From positions 20,410 to 84,409 of the forward strand of contig DASYBB010000143.1 in NCBI GenBank assembly GCA_036501025.1: a stretch of DNA of 64,000 nt, given 5' to 3'. Both the position numbers and the translations under genes were made by a program. This DNA comes from DASUBV01 sp036501025 (lineage in GTDB: Bacteria > Actinomycetota > Actinomycetes > Streptosporangiales > Streptosporangiaceae). Positions 19,287-26,282 of this stretch are shown here, piece by piece. Under the pieces are notes generated by a model. That model worked only from the letters and a program-made list of their open reading frames with translations, ran no database searches and had not been told where the DNA came from. Every line of letters begins with the position of its first letter. Position 1 is the stretch's first letter.

Positions 19287-19841
19287 ATGATCACAGTTAG
19301 TCCGGTTCGCACCCGATGTCCGGGTGCCCTGGTCAGCGCCATCAAGGAGGCGACGGCCCGGCACGCGGACTGGCCCCGGACCGCGGTCCTGGTCGCGGAC
19401 CAGGTCCGGCGGCACCTGCCCGGGCCGGAGATCCTGACCGCGGAAGAGCGCCTGGGCGATCCGGCCGGCTACCAGTGCCACGTGCTGCACGCCGAGGGGG
19501 ACGGGTCGTTCTCGGTGACGGCCATGGTGTGGCGGCCGGGCCAGGTCAGCCCGATCCACGACCACGTCACCTGGTGCGTGTCCGGCGTGCTGGCCGGCGT
19601 CGAGGACGAGGAGCTGTTCGCGCTCAGCGCGGACGGCCGGTCGCTGGCCGAGGCCGGCCGCAACCAGAACCGGGCCGGCCAGGTCAGCGGGTTCGCGCCG
19701 CCGGGCGACATTCACCGGGTCCGCAGCAGCGGCACCGACGTGGCCATCTCGCTGAACGTGTACGGGGCCGACATCACCCGGCTGGGCAGCAGCGTCCGCC
19801 GCGCGTATGACCTGCCGGTGAACGCGCCGGCGGCCGGCTAG
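19287..19841 (+). CDS. Cysteine-dioxygenase-like cupin protein
   Basis: 184 residues of cupin/double-stranded beta-helix type. The metal site is visible as SPIHDHVTWCVSGVLAG (His-x-His) and GDIHRVRS (third His), the three-histidine pattern of cysteine dioxygenase-type thiol dioxygenases, which use Fe(II) and O2. Thiol specificity cannot be set from sequence by eye. Its stop shares the four bases CTAG (19838-19841) with the stop of the convergent GNAT gene. A TAGGCT box at 19246-19251 may be the promoter -10. Confidence 0.82.
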   Translation: MITVSPVRTRCPGALVSAIKEATARHADWPRTAVLVADQVRRHLPGPEILTAEERLGDPAGYQCHVLHAEGDGSFSVTAMVWRPGQVSPIHDHVTWCVSGVLAGVEDEELFALSADGRSLAEAGRNQNRAGQVSGFAPPGDIHRVRSSGTDVAISLNVYGADITRLGSSVRRAYDLPVNAPAAG

Positions 19842-20419
19842 GCGCGGGGCCGGCTGCCCAGTCCCAGGGTCATCCGCGCCTCGCCCGAATCGGGGTCGTT
19901 GCCGCGCAGCAGCCCGCGCTCGCCGCTGAGGGCGAAGCCGAGCCGCCGGTAGAAGGCCTGCGCGCGGGGGTTCGCGTCGGCCACCCACAGGGCGACCCGG
20001 GCCGCGCCGCTGGCCTGCGCGAGGTCACAGACGGCATCGACCAGCCGCTCGGCGACCCCCTGACCGCGGCGGTCCGGGCTGACCCACATCGCCACCAGGT
20101 GCCAGCAGGCGGCGGGTCCGGCTGAGCCGTCGGCTTCGGTGCCGTCAGCTTGCGTGCCGTCAGCCGGGACCTCCGGGAAGGTGGCCACCAGCCCGGTGAG
20201 CCGGGGCTGCGGGCCGGCCTCCCAGGCGCCGAAGTAGGCCGTCTCGGCGAGCCGCTGGCGCCACTTCCGCTCGTCGAAGGCCTGCTCCTGCTCCAGGGTG
20301 GCGAAGAACGCGCCCGGGCTCTCGGCCAGGGCGGTCAGGCGGACGTCGCGCACGGTCGCCCACTCCGCGGGCTGCAGCGGGCGGATCTGGACGGTCGGCT
20401 GGGCGGTGTCAGGGCTCAT
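19838..20419 (-). CDS. GNAT-family N-acetyltransferase
   Basis: 193 residues. The acetyl-CoA-binding motif A is clear (VAMWVSPDRRGQGVAERLVD, about 110-129), followed by the NPRAQAFYRRLGF motif B. Between beta strands there is a short acidic GTQADGTEADG insertion. It transfers an acetyl group to an unknown amine. ATG 20419 overlaps the stop of the upstream kinase-like gene by 4 bp, so the two are translationally coupled. Confidence 0.9.
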   Translation of the reverse strand: MSPDTAQPTVQIRPLQPAEWATVRDVRLTALAESPGAFFATLEQEQAFDERKWRQRLAETAYFGAWEAGPQPRLTGLVATFPEVPADGTQADGTEADGSAGPAACWHLVAMWVSPDRRGQGVAERLVDAVCDLAQASGAARVALWVADANPRAQAFYRRLGFALSGERGLLRGNDPDSGEARMTLGLGSRPRA

Positions 20420-21435
20420 GACCCCGACGGTCGCTCATCGGCTCTGGGCGCGCAACCCGATTGCGGCTCCGCATGACCCGGGTGAGCATGCAGGGCGGAT
20501 TCGGGCAGCCGCAGCGCGTCGAAGTTGTCATCGATCCAGGCGGCGGTCCGCAGCCAGCTTTCCTCGACCAGGTCGTGCTCCCGGAGGAAGTAGTCGATCA
20601 GCCCGAGCGCGGCGACCAGCGCCAGCGCCGGCAGGTCGTGGTTCTCCTGCCGGGTGAGACGGGTGACGGCGTCATAGCCGGTCAGCAGGCACCGGGCCTC
20701 GCCGACGGGCCGCGAGGGCTGGCTGCCGTCCAGCCACCAGTGCCCGGCGAACGCCATGTAGTAGCCCAGGTCGTACCCGCGCGGGGCCAGCGGCAGGTGG
20801 TCGCAGTCGATGATGCCGGTCACCTCCTGGCCGTCGGTGAGGATGTTCCCGCCGTGCACGTCTCCGTGGACGCGCTGCGGAGCCGTGGACAGCGCCCGGA
20901 CCATCGCGTCCCACCGGGGCCGGATGCGAGCCGACAGCCCGGCCAGCGCGGCGGCCGGGAGCCGGTCCTCCGCTCCTCGCCACAGCGCCGGGAGCACGGC
21001 GGGCCCGACCTCCCAGGACTCGAAGCCGAACGGGCAGCCGGCCAGCGCGACATGGAGCCGGGCGATCGCCGCGCCGACGTTCTGGAACAAGGCCGGATCC
21101 AGCTCCGGGCCGTGGTGAGCACCGCCCCGGGGAAGCATCGGGAACACGGCGTGCGGAGCGCCATCGTCGTCGGTCGCACACGCTCTTCCGTCGTCGGACA
21201 GCACCGGGACCGCGACCGGGACACCCCGCTGGAGGAGGAAGGCCAGGATGCGGGCCTCGGCGGCGAACCGCCGCACCGGATCGGGCGCCCCGAACGTGGA
21301 GACCTTCTTGAGCACATAGCGGTCGCCGCGCTCCGTTGCCACCGCCCAGACCCGGCCGGGTGTCAGCTCGGTGATTACGGGCGAGCTGAAGACTTCCGAC
21401 CATGCCTGGAGCACCTCAGCGGGAGCGATCGTCAC
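20416..21435 (-). CDS. Aminoglycoside/choline/homoserine-kinase-like phosphotransferase (APH fold)
   Basis: 339 residues. The APH kinase signature is intact: RVHGDVHGGNIL (catalytic loop), GIIDCDHLPLAPRGYDLGYY (metal-binding Asp region) and an N-terminal YVLKKV lysine. This fold phosphorylates small molecules such as homoserine, choline, sugars or aminoglycosides; the substrate is not readable. GTG 21435 is chosen because the open frame upstream overlaps HNH-remnant sequence and looks random. The gene is coupled to the downstream acetyltransferase by a 4-bp overlap. A kinase and an acetyltransferase side by side recall resistance modifiers, but this is only inference. Confidence 0.85.
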   Translation of the reverse strand: MTIAPAEVLQAWSEVFSSPVITELTPGRVWAVATERGDRYVLKKVSTFGAPDPVRRFAAEARILAFLLQRGVPVAVPVLSDDGRACATDDDGAPHAVFPMLPRGGAHHGPELDPALFQNVGAAIARLHVALAGCPFGFESWEVGPAVLPALWRGAEDRLPAAALAGLSARIRPRWDAMVRALSTAPQRVHGDVHGGNILTDGQEVTGIIDCDHLPLAPRGYDLGYYMAFAGHWWLDGSQPSRPVGEARCLLTGYDAVTRLTRQENHDLPALALVAALGLIDYFLREHDLVEESWLRTAAWIDDNFDALRLPESALHAHPGHAEPQSGCAPRADERPSGS

Positions 21436-21460
21436 GCGACCGACCCTATGAGATACGTGA

Positions 21461-21721
21461 CTACCTGGCGTCTGCGCGCGCATCCTCACCGCCGCCCGCC
21501 GCGGCCGCGACGAGGCCGGCCGGCGAGCGGCCGACCAGCATGCACCCGGCGGGTGCGCCCGGGCCATCGTCGTGCCCGGCGGCCGGCCGCCGCCCCGCAT
21601 CCGGGAGTGCGTGACCGCCCGCGACCAGACCTGCCGCCAGCCCTGCTGCGGCCAGCCGGCCTGGCGGGCGGACCTCTGCCGCCTGTGCCGGCTTCACCGG
21701 CGTGGCTGGGGATGCGGATAA
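21461..21721 (+). pseudogene. Remnant of a DUF222/HNH-type endonuclease (C-terminal fragment)
   Basis: The plus frame from 21461 to TAA 21719-21721 reads ADQHAPGG followed by a stretch ending in RIRECVTARDQTCRQPCCGQ and PAWRADL. This matches the C-terminal zone of the large DUF222/13E12-type HNH proteins, which carry ADQHAPGG, then ARDRTCRFPGC-like and PAWRADLDHT-like motifs. Here the His/Asp after RADL is replaced (RADLCRLCRLHR), the protein ends soon after, and there is no start or upstream half. It is a degraded relic partly overlapped by the kinase gene's 5' region. Confidence 0.65.
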
Positions 21722-21752
21722 TCACCGGTGAGCGTGCTGATGCGGATAATCA
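21711..21752. repeat. Direct repeat GATGCGGATAATCA, two copies
   Basis: GATGCGGATAATCA occurs at 21711-21724 (spanning the HNH-remnant stop) and 21739-21752 (upstream of the hydrolase start), 28 bases apart, with GCGAGC/GTGAGC-like bases following each. Confidence 0.75.
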
Positions 21753-21772
21753 TGGCGAGCGGGAGTGCACGG

Positions 21773-23167
21773 ATGACTGAGGGTGAGTGCGACCTGGTGG
21801 TGCGCGGCGGCACGGTGGTGACCGCCGGCGGGTCGGGCGCCGCTGACGTGGGCGTGACGGGCGGGAAGGTCGTGCAGCTGGGGGGGTCGCTGCGGGGGCG
21901 GCGGGAGATCGACGCCTCGGGCGCGCTGGTGCTGCCCGGCGCGATCGACATGCACGTGCACCTGTCGCCGGGGGCGCCGCCGCGGCCGGGCGTGCCGGGC
22001 TGGGCCGACGACTTCGGCAGTGGCTCGCGGGCGGCCATCGCCGGCGGCGTGACCACGATCGGCAACATGACGTTCCCGTGGGCCGGGCAGTCCCTGCGGG
22101 AGGCCCTCGACCGCGACCGGGCGGCCGCCGCGGGGAGCGCCGCCGTGGACTACGTGCTGCACCCGGTGCTGAGCGACCCGTCGCCCGCGGCCGTCGCCGA
22201 GGTGCCGGGCCTGGCCGCCGACGGGCACACCAGCCTCAAGCTGTTCATGGTCGACCCGGCCTTCGACGAGCACGCCGACCAGGCCGTCGCGGCCATCGCC
22301 GCGGCCGGGCGCAGCGGCATGCTGACGCTGCTGCACTGCGAGGACGGGCCGCTGGTCCGCTTCGCCGGGGCCGCGCTGATGGCCGCCGGGCAGGGCGGGC
22401 TGGCCAGCTGGGGACCGAGCCGGCCGGCGTCCGCCGAGGCGGCCGCGGTGGACCGGGCGGCCGCCATCAGCGCGGGCACCGGGGCGCCGGTCTACATCGT
22501 GCACCTGTCGTCCGCGCTGGCGCTGACCTCGGCCCGGCGGGCGCAGGCGGCCGGGCTGCCGGTGTTCGTGGAGACGCGCCCGGTGTACCTGCACCTGACC
22601 GGCGAGGTGCTGCGCCAGCCCGACGGCGGCAAGTACATCGGCAGCCCGCCGCTGCGCGAGCCGGCCGACGTGGCGGCGCTGTGGGCCGGGCTGGCCGACG
22701 GCTCGGTGCACACCCTCGGCAGTGACCACGCGCCGTGGCGGCTGGCCGACAAGACCGACCCGGCCCTGGACGTCACCAGCGCCCGCCAGGGCGTCGCGGA
22801 CCTGGAGACGCTGCTGCCGATGCTGTTCTCCGCGGGCGTCGCCACCGGGCGGATCTCGCTGCCGCGGCTGGTGTCGCTGACCTCGACGGCCCCGGCCCGG
22901 CTGTTCGGCCTGTACCCGCGCAAGGGGACGATCGCGGTCGGCAGCGACGCGGACCTGGTGGTGCTGGACCCCCGGGCCCGCCGGGTCATCGACGGCCGGT
23001 CCATGCAGTCGCGGGCCGGGTACTCGGTCTACGACGGCACGGAGGTCACCGGCTGGCCCCGCTACACGGTCAGCCGCGGCGAGGTCGTGCTCGACGGCGG
23101 CGAACTGGCCGCGCCGCCGGGCCGCGGGCAGTGGCTGCGGCGGGAGCCGACCGCGGCGCCCGGCTAG
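21773..23167 (+). CDS. Dihydropyrimidinase/dihydroorotase-like cyclic amidohydrolase
   Basis: 464 residues. Metal-site motifs of the D-hydantoinase/allantoinase/dihydroorotase group are all present: AIDMHVHLSPG (HxH), TSLKLFMVDPAF (Lys expected to be carboxylated), LLHCEDGPL, YIVHLSSAL and TLGSDHAPW. It opens cyclic amides such as dihydropyrimidines, hydantoins or allantoin. ATG 21773 has GGGAG 8 bases upstream and starts the family sequence EGECDLVVRGGTVV; earlier in-frame GTG 21728 lies in a repeated segment. No pyrimidine pathway gene is adjacent, so the substrate is open. Confidence 0.9.
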   Translation: MTEGECDLVVRGGTVVTAGGSGAADVGVTGGKVVQLGGSLRGRREIDASGALVLPGAIDMHVHLSPGAPPRPGVPGWADDFGSGSRAAIAGGVTTIGNMTFPWAGQSLREALDRDRAAAAGSAAVDYVLHPVLSDPSPAAVAEVPGLAADGHTSLKLFMVDPAFDEHADQAVAAIAAAGRSGMLTLLHCEDGPLVRFAGAALMAAGQGGLASWGPSRPASAEAAAVDRAAAISAGTGAPVYIVHLSSALALTSARRAQAAGLPVFVETRPVYLHLTGEVLRQPDGGKYIGSPPLREPADVAALWAGLADGSVHTLGSDHAPWRLADKTDPALDVTSARQGVADLETLLPMLFSAGVATGRISLPRLVSLTSTAPARLFGLYPRKGTIAVGSDADLVVLDPRARRVIDGRSMQSRAGYSVYDGTEVTGWPRYTVSRGEVVLDGGELAAPPGRGQWLRREPTAAPG

Positions 23168-23177
23168 CGGCCGGGGC

Positions 23178-23564
23178 TCACTCGACCTGGGAGAGGATCC
23201 GCTGCATCGAGGCATTCTGCTCGCGGAGGTAGTCGAGCTGCGCGGCAACGTCCCCGAGCTTGAGGTCGGTGTGCTCCTGCGCGGTGATGGCCAGGTCGGC
23301 CAGCCGCCGGTACTCCTCGGCCAGGCTCCGGTACTGCTCGCTCCCGGCCAGCTCGAGCTGGGCCCGCCTGTGCGTCGACAGGTAGCGGAACGCCAGGACC
23401 ATCCCGAGCCCCGCCACCGCGGCCAGCGGCACCAGGATGGCCAGCCAGGCATGGGTATTGGGGATGCCGCCGGGCGACACCTCCAGCGGGATCATCAGCA
23501 GGGCCAGCGCGGCCACCCCGGCCGCGCACAGGATCCCGGTCTCCCGGGCGGTCCTGGTTCTCAT
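23178..23564 (-). CDS. Small two-helix membrane protein with C-terminal coiled coil
   Basis: 128 residues, no family recognised. Two membrane helices are predicted (about 9-28, ILCAAGVAALALLMIPLEV, and about 40-62, LAILVPLAAVAGLGMVLAFR). A charged helical stretch follows (about 68-128: RRAQLELAGSEQYRSLAEEY ... QLDYLREQNASMQRIL) that looks like a coiled coil facing the cytoplasm. Its start overlaps the stop of the upstream ArsR-like regulator by 4 bp, so the two are co-translated; the pair may form a membrane-signal/regulator unit. Confidence 0.75.
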   Translation of the reverse strand: MRTRTARETGILCAAGVAALALLMIPLEVSPGGIPNTHAWLAILVPLAAVAGLGMVLAFRYLSTHRRAQLELAGSEQYRSLAEEYRRLADLAITAQEHTDLKLGDVAAQLDYLREQNASMQRILSQVE

Positions 23565-23899
23565 CGCACACTCTCCTCCAGATCGGTCTCCGTGCTCAGC
23601 GACTGCGCCGCCGTCATGATCGTCGCGGGCGTCAGGTCCAGCGCGAAGGGGGTCACCTCGTAGAACTTCATCGCCTTGCCGTCCGCCGAGACCTCGATGT
23701 CGGCCGACACCAGCCCGGCCGCCTCCAGCTTGCGCAGGTGGACCTGCAGCAGGGCCCGGCTGATGCCCAGGTCGCGGGCGAGTGCGCTGACGTAGTTGCG
23801 CTCCTCGGCCAGGGCGGCCACGACCCGCAGCCGGTGCGGGCTGGCCAGCGTGGCCAGCACCCGCAGCAGCTCGTCCCCGGTCAGGTCACCGCTTCGCAT
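23561..23899 (-). CDS. ArsR-like winged-helix regulator
   Basis: 112 residues. It shows a winged helix: LRVLATLASPHRLRVVAALA, then YVSALARDLGISRALLQVHL and RKLEAAGLVSADI, typical of ArsR/helix_turn_helix_5 proteins. There are no obvious metal-binding Cys pairs, so metal sensing is unlikely. It is the first gene of a two-gene operon with the small membrane protein that follows, overlapping by 4 bp. Confidence 0.85.
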   Translation of the reverse strand: MRSGDLTGDELLRVLATLASPHRLRVVAALAEERNYVSALARDLGISRALLQVHLRKLEAAGLVSADIEVSADGKAMKFYEVTPFALDLTPATIMTAAQSLSTETDLEESVR

Positions 23900-24000
23900 G
23901 TCATCCCTTCTTGCACCTGCAAAGAAAATTTAGCATGTGGGTCGGAGCCCGGGAAGCCGCCGCCGGGAAATAAATTCGTGAGCCGCCTCATTATGACTAA

Positions 24001-24013
24001 CATCAACGTGATG
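24001..24013. promoter_or_regulatory. Palindrome CATCAACGTGATG, likely MarR operator
   Basis: A perfect CATCA-N3-TGATG inverted repeat 50 bases before the marR-like start, in an AT-richer promoter zone (AAATAAATTCG upstream). MarR proteins usually bind short palindromes at their own promoters, so this is the best operator candidate. Confidence 0.5.
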
Positions 24014-24062
24014 CCCGTCAATGTGAGACGGGTCAGCGTCAGTGCCGGCCAGAGGGGCAGCC

Positions 24063-24530
24063 ATGATCACGCCTGAGGAACTCGGCGAGCGGTATCTCGC
24101 CGTGCACCAGCGGATGTTCCGGGCGGTCAACGACGAGATGAGCGGCTGCGGGCTGTCCATGGCCCGGACCAAGGTCCTCATGCACCTCAAGGAGCACGGC
24201 CCGACCCGGCAGAGCGTGCTGGCCACCCAGTTCGGCCTGGCCCCGCACTCGATCACCGACATCGTCGACGGGCTGGAGCGCCAGGGCCTGGCGGAGCGGC
24301 GCCCCGACGCCACCGACCGCCGGGCCAAGCTGGTCGCCATCACCGGCGCGGGCGAGGCCTGCCTGGGCGTGGCCTACGCGACCCGCGAGCGGGTGCTCAC
24401 GCAGATCTTCGGCGCCCTGAGCCAGGCCGACCGCGCCACGCTGATCCGGCTGCTCGGCAGCCTGGACGAGGCGGCCCGCCAGGTGACCGACTCCCCGGCC
24501 ACACCCGCCCGGGCGCCGGTTCCGGCCTGA
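24063..24530 (+). CDS. MarR-family transcriptional regulator
   Basis: 155 residues. The winged helix is clear (TRQSVLATQFGLAPHSITDI, then VDGLERQGLAERRPDATDRR with the wing and its Asp-Arg). Flanking helices form the dimer interface. ATG 24063 is chosen for AGAGGGG just upstream; GTG 24042 would add seven residues. It lies 79 bases before an MFS drug-efflux gene on the same strand, the standard MarR/pump pair, so it probably represses the pump until a toxic ligand binds. Confidence 0.92.
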   Translation: MITPEELGERYLAVHQRMFRAVNDEMSGCGLSMARTKVLMHLKEHGPTRQSVLATQFGLAPHSITDIVDGLERQGLAERRPDATDRRAKLVAITGAGEACLGVAYATRERVLTQIFGALSQADRATLIRLLGSLDEAARQVTDSPATPARAPVPA

Positions 24531-24609
24531 CCTCCCGGCCCCGCCCGGGCCTTTCTCTCTCTTCTCCCCTCTCCACTCCTGCTTTTCTGACCTGGGGGTA
24601 TAGCTCGCT

Positions 24610-26199
24610 ATGTCAACTGTCGCACCGATCCTGGGCGGCCAGCGTTCTGCGGAAAAGGACCATCGCTGGCTGATCCTGGTCATCGTGGCCATCGCCCAGC
24701 TCATGGTCGTGCTGGACTCCACCGTCGTGAACATCGCCCTGCCGTCGGCCCAGCACGCGCTGGGCTTCCCCAACAGCGACCGGCAGTGGGTCGTGACCGC
24801 CTACGCCCTGGCGTTCGGCAGCCTGCTGCTGCTGGGCGGGCGCCTGGGCGACATGTTCAGCCGCAAGTGGATCTTCATCACCGGCCTGGCCGGGTTCGCG
24901 CTGTCCTCGGCGCTCGGCGGCGCGGCCGTCTCCTTCGGGATGCTGGTCGCGGCCCGGACCCTGCAGGGCGCGTTCGGCGCCATCCTCGCGCCCGCCGCGC
25001 TGGGCACCCTGATCAGCACGTTCCGCGACCCGCGGGAGCGCGGCCGGGCGTTCGGCGTGTTCGGCTCGGTCGCGGGCGGCGGCGGCGCCGTGGGCCTGAT
25101 CCTCGGCGGCGTCCTCACCCAGTACGTCTCGTGGCGCTGGACCCTGTACGTCAACCTGGTCTTCGCCGCGATCGCCATCGCCGGCGCGCTGACCTACATG
25201 CGCAGCAACCGGCCCGCCACCCGCCCGCGGATGGACTGGGCGGGCACCGTGCTCGCCTCGGCCGGGCTGTTCCTCATCGTGTTCGGCTTCTCGCACGCCG
25301 AGCTGGCGGGCTGGGCGGCCGGCCTGACCATCGCCTCGCTGGCCGCCGGGGTCGTCCTGCTGGCCGCATTCGCGGTGGCCGAGCGCCGGGTCAGCCACCC
25401 GCTGCTGCCGCTGCGGGTCATCCTGGACCGGGCCCGCGGCGGGTCCTACCTGTCGGTCGGCCTGACCGGGATCGCGGTCTTCGGCGTGTTCCTGTTCCTG
25501 ACCTACTACCTGCAGCTGGTCAAGGGCTACAGCCCGCTGAGCAGCGGGCTGGCGTTCCTGCCGATGATCGCCTGCATCCTGCTGGCCTCGAACCTGTCCA
25601 GCATCGTGCTGCTGCCCCGGGTCGGGCCGCGGAACCTCATCGTGACCGGCATGGTGCTGGGCGGCGGCGCGATGGCCTACCTGACCCAGATCACCGTGAC
25701 CTCGAGCTACCTGACCAGCGTCGTCCCGGCACTGGTGGCCCTGGGCCTGGGCTTCGGCATGATCTTCTCGCCGGCCATCAACACCGCCACCGCGGGGGTG
25801 TCGCGGCAGGACTCCGGCGTCGCCTCGGCGCTGGTCAACACGATGCAGCAGGTCGGCGGGTCGATCGGGACCGCGGCCCTGAGCACGGTGGCGCTGACCG
25901 CGACGGCGACCTACCTGACCGGGCACCACGCCGGGGCGCTGGCCCCGGCCACGGCCGCGGTACACGGCTACAGCGTGGCGTTCCTGGTGTCGGCGATCCT
26001 GTTCGGGGTCGGCGCGCTCGTGGCGGCGCTGCTGCTGCCGTCCCGGCAGCGGCTGGAGGACGTGCGGAACGCGGCGATGGCGGCCCCGGCGGCCGCGGCG
26101 CCCGGCGCGGTGACGGCCGGCGGCGCGGTGCTGGCGGACGGCGCGGTGCTGGCCGACCGGCCGGCCGGCGGCAGCCTCCCGGCCGCCGAGGCGCACTGA
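24610..26199 (+). CDS. DHA2-family MFS drug-efflux transporter (EmrB/QacA type)
   Basis: 529 residues with about 14 membrane helices, the DHA2 layout. VVLDSTVVNIALPSAQHAL near the N-terminus is the family motif D1, and LLLLGGRLGDMFSRKW is motif A in the cytoplasmic loop 2-3. It should export hydrophobic or cationic drugs by proton antiport. The last 50 residues form an Ala/Gly/Pro-rich tail. It follows a marR gene, with a pyrimidine-rich stretch (24551-24592) between them. The ATG is preceded at some distance by GGGGGT. Confidence 0.93.
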   Translation: MSTVAPILGGQRSAEKDHRWLILVIVAIAQLMVVLDSTVVNIALPSAQHALGFPNSDRQWVVTAYALAFGSLLLLGGRLGDMFSRKWIFITGLAGFALSSALGGAAVSFGMLVAARTLQGAFGAILAPAALGTLISTFRDPRERGRAFGVFGSVAGGGGAVGLILGGVLTQYVSWRWTLYVNLVFAAIAIAGALTYMRSNRPATRPRMDWAGTVLASAGLFLIVFGFSHAELAGWAAGLTIASLAAGVVLLAAFAVAERRVSHPLLPLRVILDRARGGSYLSVGLTGIAVFGVFLFLTYYLQLVKGYSPLSSGLAFLPMIACILLASNLSSIVLLPRVGPRNLIVTGMVLGGGAMAYLTQITVTSSYLTSVVPALVALGLGFGMIFSPAINTATAGVSRQDSGVASALVNTMQQVGGSIGTAALSTVALTATATYLTGHHAGALAPATAAVHGYSVAFLVSAILFGVGALVAALLLPSRQRLEDVRNAAMAAPAAAAPGAVTAGGAVLADGAVLADRPAGGSLPAAEAH

Positions 26200-26230
26200 C
26201 GCGGTGACGGGGCCGGCCTGAGCCGGCCGT

Positions 26231-26264
26231 GATGCCCGGGGACCCGGTCGGGTCCCCGGGCATC
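26231..26264. terminator. Perfect 15-bp hairpin between convergent genes
   Basis: GATGCCCGGGGACCC (26231-26245), loop GGTC, GGGTCCCCGGGCATC (26250-26264). It lies 31 bases past the MFS stop and 18 before the helY stop, and most likely terminates both. There is no U-tract. Confidence 0.8.
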
Positions 26265-26282
26265 GTCATGTCACGGCCGGGG

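Noticed and set aside
20416..21600. Longer version of the phosphotransferase starting at 21600
   Set aside because: The extra 55 residues are Arg/Pro/Ala-rich and antisense to the HNH remnant; the kinase fold starts right after GTG 21435.
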